Origin: Umbellularia californica
Lineage: Eukaryota; Streptophyta; Magnoliopsida; Laurales; Lauraceae
DNA: 64,000 nt
Direction of reading: 5' to 3'
Assembly: GCA_028538565.1 (NCBI GenBank)
Contig: JAPQWN010000002.1
Location: 99,513,614 to 99,577,613 of the forward strand
Shown here: piece by piece, positions 55,937-64,000 of the stretch
How the letters are laid out: each line of letters opens with the position of its first letter
Position numbering within the stretch: the first letter of the stretch is position 1
Made by a program: the position numbers and the translations under genes
The notes under the pieces: model-generated
The model's input: the letters and a program-made list of their open reading frames with translations, nothing else
Databases searched by the model: none
Told to the model about the DNA's origin: nothing

Positions 55937-58900
55937 CTGCAGCCAAGAGGTGTAACGTGTCAGTATTCAGTCACAGAAGTAAAACCGCATAGAGAATGTT
56001 TGAGGCCAACCTCAGTGATCCAAACTCTCATAAATGGGCCCTCTCATAGATGAAGATCCCAAAAAAATACAGCCCCAATCACATGATTCCAATTGGATGG
56101 AATGGTTTACTGGCAAACCTATGATCCAACAGCTAAGGTGATGTGAACCAAGTAAGAAAAGTGCAGATGTACACAAGAAGGAACAGACCTAAACCAGGCC
56201 TTGAACCAGCTCCAAAGACCCTAATACCAGCTAGAAGAGTCCTCAAATGGGCCTCGCCACAAGTCCAGCAGACCATGTTACCACATTCATTTCATGGCTA
56301 CGACCAGCCCTTTCAAATCTTGTTTCTGTTTTTATACCCCATTTAGGGATTATTACGTTTATTCAGTTATAATGGATGAGATGAAAACCTCTCCATGCCT
56401 AGCAGTGTAAGTGGATGGCAATGAATATTTTTAGGGTAGGAATTAAAGGAAGTACCTCTAGTTTTAGGGTAGCACATATCCACCTACGTATATACAACTG
56501 TTTTAGTGTAGAGACATTATTTTCAGGTTTTAATCAAATTTCAACTATATGTCCTTTTCTTTTTATTACTCCTAGGGTTTACTGAGCATCTTTTTCAGCC
56601 ATTATTGGTGAGATGATATGCAACTTCTTTCCTGCTCCTTCATAAATATTTCAGTATTTAGTGGGGAATGACTGAATGAGTGGCTGGCTGCTCTTGAATG
56701 ATATTTCGTTGCATTTGGACATGGGAATCATAAAGATTCAGCAAAAATCCCTATTCTTATCTTTGCAAGTTGGGGATTTGACATATAAATTCGAGGAATC
56801 CCTCTTTTTTTTTTTTTTTTTTTTTGTTTTTGTTGTTGTGAATTCTTCTTGCAAATAGGGCTTTATCATTCCCAAGTTTGTACGAAATTATCAGAGCATA
56901 TCAAAGTACAGAACTAAACTCAGACATGGAGTCAATTGGCCAGGCCAATAAGGACTCAGTCAGGATGATCTATTATTGGCATTAGTTTGGTACTAAAGTA
57001 TTTTGGGCAGCATAGGTAGTGACCTGGATAAAGTGAAAGGAGAAAGGAGAAAGAGGTGCAAAGCATGGAATTTTGAAGAGGTTTGAAAGGAGGAATTTAA
57101 AAGGAGAAAGGAGAAAGTCCTAAAACAAGGTGGAGGAATTTAAAAGGAGAAAGAACAACAGTATTTAAGGATGAAGTGATTCATGAGGGAGAATGGAATT
57201 TTGAAGGAGAAACTAAAGCAATGTGGAATCAAATGGCAAACTGTATAATGAAGGTCGCAAAAGAGGTGCTTGGAGAGTCGAAAGGGAAGAGACATGATAA
57301 TAAAGAAACCTGGTGGTGGAGTATAGATATTCAGGAAGCTATTCGAGAGAATAGAAGTTAAAAAGTTTGGCAAAGTACTAGGAATATGGAAAACTATGAG
57401 ATGAACAAGGCAAAGAAAGAAGCTGAGAAAGTAATAACTGATAAAAAGTGCAAAACATATGATGACCTATATAATAAGTTGGGAACAAGAGAAGGAGAGA
57501 AGGAGATTTTTAAGCTTGCAAAGATAAGAGAAAGGAAAAGTAGTGACTTAGATCATGTCAAATGTATTAAAAGCAATGACCAAAAGGTTATACTGGAGGA
57601 CAACGATATCAAAGAAAGGTGGAGGGAATATTTTAGCATAATTTTAAATGAAGACTATATAGGGGACGTAATAACAAAAGAGGATACTTCATTAGCAAGT
57701 CATACTTTTTATGTAGAATTAGGGTGATGGAAGTGAGCAAAACATTAAATCAAATGAAGACGGGAAAGACTATGGGTCCAGATTACATCCCAATTACGGC
57801 TGGGGAAATGCTCAGGAGAAGTTGGGGAGATTTGGTTATCAAGACTCTTCAATAAGATATTAATGACAAAGAAAATGCCGGATGAATAGAGAAGAAGTAT
57901 TGTAGTACCTATATCTAAGAACAAAGGATATATACAAAACTATACCAACTATCGTGGGATTAAACTTATAAGTCATGCTATGAAGCTATAGGAGAGAGTA
58001 ATGGAGCAAAGATTTAGACAGAAGACCGAGATATCTGAAAATCAATTTGGCTTTATGCCAGGGAGGTCAACGATGGAAGCTATCTTCTCACTTAGGCAAT
58101 TAATGAAAAATACATAGAAAAAAGAGGAAAATTCTGCATATGGTCTTCATTGATCTAGAAAGAGCCTACGACGGGGTACTTAGAGATTTAATTTGGTGGG
58201 TTTTAAACAAAAGGAATTTTCTAAGAGGTTATATTGAAATTATTAAATACATGTATGAAGGAGAAGTGACGAGTGTGAGAACTACTTGTGAAGAGACAAG
58301 AGAATTCCCAGTGACCATAGGTTTGCATTAGGGGTCAGCCCTAAGTCCTTATCTCTTTGCACTGATTATGGATAAGTTAACTGCTCATATTCAAGAAGAA
58401 GTAGCTTGGTGCATGTTATTTGCAAATGATAATGTGTTGGTAGATGAGTCAAGAGATGATGTGAATGCACAACTCGAAAGATGGCGAGAGGCTTCAGAAC
58501 CCAAAGACTTTAAAATAAGTTGTACAAAGACAGAATATATGGATTTGTGCCCTCAGAAGGCATATAGAAAGGGCTAAAACTACTGTGAGAATTGAAGAGC
58601 AAGAGATGCCGCAAAGTGATTCTTTCCGCTACCTTGGTCCTATAATTAGTAAGGATAGGAAGATTGATGAAGCTATCGAACATAGAATAAAAGCAGGATG
58701 GTTGAAGTGCAGACTTCCTTCTGGAGTGCTTTGTGACCAACAAATGTCAATAAGATTGAATGAAAAATTCTATAGGCCAGCAATTAGACCAGCTATGGCC
58801 TATGGAGCAAAATGTTGGCCAATCAAGAGTAATATATGCACAAAATGGATGTAGCAGAGATGAGAACGTTGAGGTAGATGTATGGTAAAACTAGAAAGGA

Positions 58901-61900
58901 TAAAATTAGAAAAGAGCGATTTCGAGAGCATTAAAGGTAGCAACAATATGGGATAAAATTAAAGAAATCCGTTTGAGATGGTTTGGGCACGTCCAACGTA
59001 GGCTGGCATCGGCGCCGGTACGAAAAAGTCTGGCCATAACGGTTGATGGCCAACCAAAGGGAAGGGGTAGGCCAAAGAGAACGTGGATGGAGGTAGTAAA
59101 AATAGATATGAAGAAGGCTAGCTTATCTGAGGATTTGGCTCAAGATAAATCAGAATAGAGAAACATAATTCGTGTAGCCAACCCCAACAGAGTTGGGGCA
59201 AGGCTTTAATGATGGTGACAATAATGAGGTAGTAACCTGGACAGTTTGTCGTTGGCGTTATGACTCTGGATCCATTGGGCCAAATCCACCTGTAAAATAA
59301 AGCCCGACTCATTTGCTTAGTCAAACTATAATACACTGTACAGATACTACATACTATCTTAGGCTATAGCTGACTAGATAATGACTAATTTGTAGCCCAA
59401 ATCAAGGCTTGTACATGAATACATATTGATATCAATCGATCCTAATGAAATCATCCCATTGCAATCTAATTTGTCTAGAGTGCTGATTCCTTGACAACTG
59501 GGTCAGAGAGAAGATATCAGGAACATCCAGTTTCCATCCAGAGGCAAATCAGATGAATAGCTAAGATTACTAGAAGGCAGCCTGACTCGAACTATGCTGA
59601 TTGAACCAACAACAACAACAATATTGAAGGAGGAATCTTCAGGTAGGAAACCAGTATACCACCAGGGTGTGATATCCAGTCAACTAATCATGTGGGCTGG
59701 CTGAACATGTACATACATGGGGCCAAATATTGAGCCAGACAATTCATTAGTTGGCTCAAACATGTATCAACATGCGTGGCCCACCTGATGAATGGACCTG
59801 TCTAACTTTCGTGTTACTGCATGTTCATGAGTACAAATCCAAATAAACTGAGCCCGAAAATTAAAAATAATAATAATAAAGTGTTTCCAATTATAATGAC
59901 CACATCAGCCAAGTCCGCTTTGCAAGAAAAGCAGTAATCTTTTAAAAAGCGGAAAAAAAAAAGGTAAATGTGTTCTGTTGTGGCACATTTTGCTTGGAAG
60001 CCAAACCACGTTTGTGCAGGGTCGGACCCAGGTAGTGGGTATCGGGAGCACTCACCCTGCAAACCTCGAAAAATCACAAAAGGGACTATGGGCCAGATGG
60101 CCCATGCTCCGTCAGAAATAAGCCATCGCCTACCTCAAACAACAAAGTAATGAAGAAAATAACATTATGGCCATCATCTGCCCCCACAAAAAAATCCTGG
60201 GTCCACAATTGCTTTTGTGATACTGGCCTCAGGAGATCCAAACTCTCACGGTACACTGGATAAAAAAAAACTTGCATCTCATGCATCTGTGCCACATGGA
60301 CTCTTAAATCATGCAGACCCTTTTCAAATGATAATAGCATGAACAATTTAACATGCATAACAGGACTCTAAGAAGGAAAAATAAAGATTGCCTTAGGAGT
60401 TCTCTACCTTAGATGTCAACGTCAAGGTCAGGAATCCATCAGTGGTGGATGAATTCAGCGAGAGAGCATCTAAATTGAGACTGCTTAGTGCTTCCACTAT
60501 TTCAAGAAGCAGGCATTCCCTCCACGGACACCGTAACTCAATCAGCACCTCTTTTCCAACGACAGTTACAGTCATATCTGATATACTGTCCTTGGATAAA
60601 AGCCAACTGAGCTCAGCATCTGTTTCATTAATGTCAGATGCCTTTCTCTTGTGTATGGAAGGCTTCCTTCCATCAGCAGTTTCATTGTTGCCATAGTTGT
60701 CCGATGTTCTCTCCACTATATCAGGATGTTTCCTTCTTTCTCTTGCTCCAGACTCTACAGACTCTCTGCAAGCTTCCAACTGTTCAACCCGTTTTTCGAG
60801 ATCCTTCAGGTACTCTATTGTTTCACTGAGGATTGACGCTTTGTCAACCTAAAAAAAAAAATTTTAAATGAAACAATAAAAACTCAGATAAATGAAATTG
60901 AAAGGACTGATATGGACATGGAAGACATCACAGGAAATGTTTGAACAGATAGTTTCCATGCAACCAAAATGCAATCTGTTTGAATTAGCAGAGTAGATGA
61001 TTATCCACTTGTCTTTTGTTTCAGGCATTTAATTGAGAACAACAGTTGGCGGGGATATATATGGTTCTTCCCCAACTTTTACTCCCCAAATTAATATTGG
61101 CACTCAATGTTGATAACATTTTGGGTGAAGGCAAAAGCACAGTATCCCACGTGATGCTGTTTCCAATTTTGTGCTTTCCAATTTATATGCTGTCCTCAAA
61201 TGCATATTAGAATAGAATATAGATAGTCATCCGCTCTGCCAAAAACTCAACTCACCTCTGATTTAGGTACATTCAAAAGTCCAGAGTTCTTAGTGAATGA
61301 ATTATGAAACAGCTGGCATGTGAAATTTAATTTCATAATATTTCCTTAGATAGATGATATGGAGTAATGATGTCTTCAAGTTTGTACAGTGATGCTTCCT
61401 GATCCAGGTACAATGATGTCTTTGACAAGGGAATGAGACCAAGAAAGATGAGGGGAAATATGTTATATATGGATGCATAAATGCCTCATTTCTGCAGTAT
61501 TTTGTTATAAATTCAGAAACATGAACTGTATGCATGAAGCAGGACAGGAGGAAAGAAGCATAGGTAGATGCAAGATGAATAAGTTTCCAGTAAGGCAGTA
61601 ACTAAGGTGTGACAGCCATTTTCGGTTCCATGTAAATTACATGAAAGGAAGCCTGATCTGATAAGATATCAACTAGTAAATTGCAATCTGAAGAGCCAAT
61701 TTACAGCTGCCTCCTAGATGGTTCTATGCTCAAAGGACAAGTAATTTAAGTGTTCTAATGCTTATATCTAAAGAGCTCCTATACTGGTGTTCCAAACCTT
61801 TTCCAACCGTCCAAGATTTGAGCCATGAATCAGATAGGTAAGTACTATCACTTGGCACAATTTCTGGCTATTGTCAATCCGAGAAGTATGGGCCACAGGT

Positions 61901-64000
61901 CAAAAGCAACCATCAAGTGCACTGACCACAAGTGCAAACCCTCACAAATTATTAAGTGGTTTCCATATGTGCACCAGCTTCTAAATTCATAAAAAGAATG
62001 GCCTCTAACAAGAGGATTAATAGGATCCTACCCTACACCAACTGTACTATTATTTTCTTTCCCCACTGTATGGGGCATAGTTCTGCGAGCCAGAATATTA
62101 ATGTGATAAGCTGCTACATGGATGAAGTCCCAAAGTCTTGCATATAGGAAGATCTTTTACTGTTTAATCCCCGCCCTACAAATATACTGTGAAGAATAGA
62201 ATGAAACAGCAATCAAGGAACAGGGTCTAAAAAATGGTTGGCTGGGGTCAGTGTTTTGAGCACATCATCAACGAATATCCACAAATCAGTCTGGATCATA
62301 TGCTGCAGGTAAGGCATATGGGTGGAATATATCCTACAATTCCTCCACTGAGGAATGGCAGAAAGTTTTTGGCCCACTGTTGTTAGTCATGACCCACACC
62401 ACTAATCTGGTAGCCTGCACCATGAGCGAGTCACTGTAGAAAAATCCACTGAGGATTCATTTGGTTGAGGAATTAGTGAGAACAGAATGGAATGAAATCA
62501 TTTAAACTGGGGAGAAATAAAGAACAAGAAGTGGAATTTAATCCATTACGAAATCATATCACTGTCAAACCTTTTCCAAAAATGAGGCAAAACCCAAGTA
62601 TAAAAGCAGTTAGTGGTATAACATTAAAAAATTCTGAGAACAGGAATCCATCTGCCAAATATGGAACCCCGAGATAGAAAAACCCATATCAGCAAACAAC
62701 CCCATTTTCTTGACAGTTACTACTAATTTATCAGCCAAAACCCCTGAAGGTTTGCACCTACCACACAATAAGTAACAAAGGATTATCAAAAACAAAGGTC
62801 AACATCAGAATAAATGAAAGGAATATACATACATACATATATATATATGGGGGACATTCATGTGCATCCATCTCTCATCATAAGGTGAGGGACACTTACA
62901 TGGCTTTCCCTCTTTGCACAAGAACATTGACCAGATATGGCTTTTCCTCTTTTGCACATGAATATTTCCAATTATGTAGGTGTCCCTCACCCTATGGTGA
63001 GGGATGGATGCACATGAATATTCTTTATATATACATATATATATATATATGGAAATGCTCCTATCCCCCCCCCCCCCCCCCCCCCCCGCCCCCCGGGTGC
63101 TTCTCTTACTCTCATAGTAGTGTAGGAGTTACTCTCATAGGAGCATTTCCCAGCTTGCATGCATGTTTGTGTGTGTGTGAATGCACATGGTGGAATCATT
63201 TGCAGATGACCCAACAGCAGTGAGGCCAAGTAGGCCAATGATCCGGACCACCAGATGAAAGAAAAGGGATGGACAAGAAGTAGCAGTCCATGCCATTGCC
63301 TCTTACCAGTCCAAGAGGTGCAATTCATGTACCTTGCTGATAATAGGAACCATGGATCTTAGAATCAGAAACTTCTCATTCACTTTATCTCTTCTCTCCG
63401 GCAAAGCATAGTTAACCCCAATACCACTCTCTTCTGTTTTCCAAACTCTTTCCTTTGATGCAACTGCTCCTTGATTACTTCCATGCATCCAAGGGGAATC
63501 AAACAAGACTTTCTTCAACATTTTCTGCTTTGTAATAATCTGCAGCTGCCGAGTATCCCAGCCCTCTCTCCAAGCCATAAAATTAGAATGACAAGAATCA
63601 TTCCAGAAGTACGGTTTTGCAGCAGACCTTTGGGAGTTTTGGAAAACATCAGCAAGAATCTTTGCGTAGTGAGAATCTTGAGTTTCAAGGTCCAACAAGC
63701 TGAGTTTCGGGTGATTGCACTCTTGAAGATCTTGCAGAGGAAGCTTACTTGCTTTCTCCCAACTAGAAGGAGAGATGACAACCCTTTCTGGATTTAATAC
63801 GGACTCTGACGTACAGTTGCTTGAATTCACAGAACCATGAAGGCCATCGCTGAATTCATCATTTATGTAATGAGTTTGAGATGTGCTATTTAGATCATCC
63901 ACCATAAAAGAATCCTCAATGTCATGATTCTGATCAAACTCATTTGAGCTGTCATCAGATGGTTCCCTTTTTAATTCATCATTGATAATGGAAGGAATGT
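55868..64000 (-). CDS. bHLH transcription factor, GL3/EGL3/JAF13-like (3' part)
   Basis: This minus-strand gene enters from the right edge. Three exons join in phase 0: 64000-63334, 60848-60408 and 55936-55868, with introns of 2485 and 4471 bp. Members of this family (plant bHLH subgroup IIIf) act in the nucleus with R2R3-MYB and WD40 partners to control anthocyanin, trichome or root-hair genes. The family is shown by the acidic/Ser-rich region, MLKKVLF, FLILRSMVP-ISK|VDKASIL, TIEYLKDLEKRVEQLEAC and the C-terminal ACT-like end. The basic region reads NYALPERRDKVNEKF where the family has NHALSERRRREKLNERF: His is Tyr and two residues are missing. The last intron carries an antisense-oriented RTE LINE, and MITEs sit in the other. 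The MYB-interacting N-terminus lies outside the window. Confidence 0.9.
57025..59226 (+). mobile_element. RTE-type LINE, 5'-truncated and decayed, in the last bHLH intron
   Basis: The coding trace runs plus-strand through several frames. It has a post-endonuclease linker (WWWSIDIQEAIRENRS, IFKLAKIRERKSSDLDHVKC, IKERWREYF) and the reverse transcriptase (KTGKTMGPDYIP; FIDLERAYDGV; CMLFANDNVLVDE, where the catalytic A/F-DD box reads AND). The RTE C-terminus follows (LRWFGHVQRR, GRGRPKRTWMEV). Many stops and frameshifts make it inactive, and the endonuclease is missing. The 3' end has the RTE signature 'CAACAGAGTTGGGG' and a TGATGG-type tail. AGGTAGTGACCTGGA (57013-57027) and AGGTAGTAACCTGGA (about 59224-59238) look like the target duplication. 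Confidence 0.85.
59356..60407. other. bHLH intron sequence, no gene seen
   Basis: An (AAC)n patch lies near 59608 and (AAT)n near 59867. Frames here are featureless. Confidence 0.4.
60408..60848 (-). CDS. bHLH gene exon: helix 2 and ACT-like domain
   Basis: The exon is 441 bp (147 codons). The acceptor is TTTTTTTTAG at 60849-60850 and the first residues are VDKASILSETIEYL. The donor is TCTAAG|GTAGAG at 60408/60407. It encodes helix 2, an acidic linker with HKRKASDINE, then an ACT-like stretch (MTVTVVGKEVLIELRCPW and LLLEIVEALSSLNLDALSL). Ignoring the donor would end the protein after four extra residues (VENS), which lacks the family C-terminus. Confidence 0.9.
60849..62850. other. bHLH intron sequence, no gene seen
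   Basis: No repeat or coding structure is recognised. It is part of the 2485-bp intron splitting the HLH. Confidence 0.5.
62853..63022. mobile_element. Fold-back MITE related to 18043-18210
   Basis: The ends TTCATGTGCATCCATC-CTCA and GTGAGGGATGGATGCACATGAA are inverted repeats, with 'GGTGAGGGACA' and its inverse further in. The arms are shorter and more diverged than in 18043-18210. It lies in the bHLH intron. Confidence 0.75.
63048..63152. mobile_element. Palindromic MITE (copy 9) interrupted by a poly-C tract
   Basis: The termini TGGAAATGCTCCTAT and ATAGGAGCATTTCCCA belong to the GGAGGTGCTC family. The left inner part is replaced by ~23 C, G, then 6 C (63065-63094), which is unusual in AT-rich plant DNA. 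Confidence 0.75.
63334..64000 (-). CDS. bHLH gene exon (partial at window edge): acidic region, basic region and helix 1
   Basis: The frame is open from the window edge to the donor GCAAG|GTACAT at 63333/63332. It covers a Ser/Asp-rich part (REPSDDSSNEFDQ...), KILADVF, MLKKVLFDSPWMHG and the degenerate basic region (about 63372-63420), ending ...SMVPIISK. Read-through past the donor gives unrelated residues, which confirms the junction. Confidence 0.9.

Noticed and set aside
60393..60407. bHLH protein ending VENS at a stop in 60393-60395
   Set aside because: The AAG|GTAGAG donor just before it and the in-phase conserved terminal exon at 55936-55868 show this is intron read-through.
63303..63333. 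Continuation of the bHLH exon to 63303 (HELHLLDW)
   Set aside because: The donor GCAAG|GTACAT at 63333/63332 and the canonical continuation VDKASIL at 60848 replace it.

Overview
The window is nuclear DNA of a flowering plant. The evidence is a CC-NB-ARC-LRR (RGA-type) resistance gene, an R/GL3-type bHLH gene with GT-AG introns, a class III peroxidase exon, and plant transposon families (CACTA, hAT, Mutator-like, MITEs, tRNA-derived SINEs, RTE and L1 LINEs). I cannot place the species from sequence alone. About 85-90% is non-coding or transposon-derived.

Left part (1-13,400). It opens with the tail of a duplicated block (copy A, 1-1635). Next come a CACTA-like end with palindromic tandem repeats (1936-2950), a two-exon gene relic on the minus strand (3244-3883) and one orphan peroxidase exon (5589-5783, minus). 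A 6.6 kb non-coding block (copy B, 6299-12869) follows and is cut off by a 5'-truncated RTE LINE piece.

Middle (13,400-34,300). This is a transposon-rich desert: fold-back MITEs of one palindromic family, a hAT element carrying a gene-like insert (22,181-23,189, 8-bp target duplication), an L1 relic on the minus strand (28,135-28,850), a 604-bp tandem duplication (29,657-30,864), a MITE split by a hAT-like element (31,097-31,905), and a 1044-bp Mutator-like fold-back element with six 18-bp palindromes (33,036-34,079).

NLR region (34,400-47,352). A full-length CC-NB-ARC-LRR gene has two frame breaks and no other stops. It is followed by a 3' UTR intron and by copy C (39,579-47,352). Copy C matches copy B over about 6.5 kb and copy A over 1.6 kb, so the NLR's 3' tail has been multiplied, at least once without its NLR. 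Within each full copy an older, diverged duplication of the same exon-like modules is visible.

Right part (47,353-64,000). More repeats are followed by the 3' half of a minus-strand bHLH gene (subgroup IIIf, GL3/EGL3/JAF13-like). Three exons are visible: 63,334 to beyond the edge, 60,408-60,848 and 55,868-55,936. The last intron hosts an RTE LINE (about 57,025-59,226) in the opposite orientation. The bHLH basic region is unusual (His to Tyr, two Arg fewer), which may affect DNA binding.

No tRNA, rRNA or CRISPR array was found. Coordinates of repeats were aligned by eye and edges may be off by a few bases.
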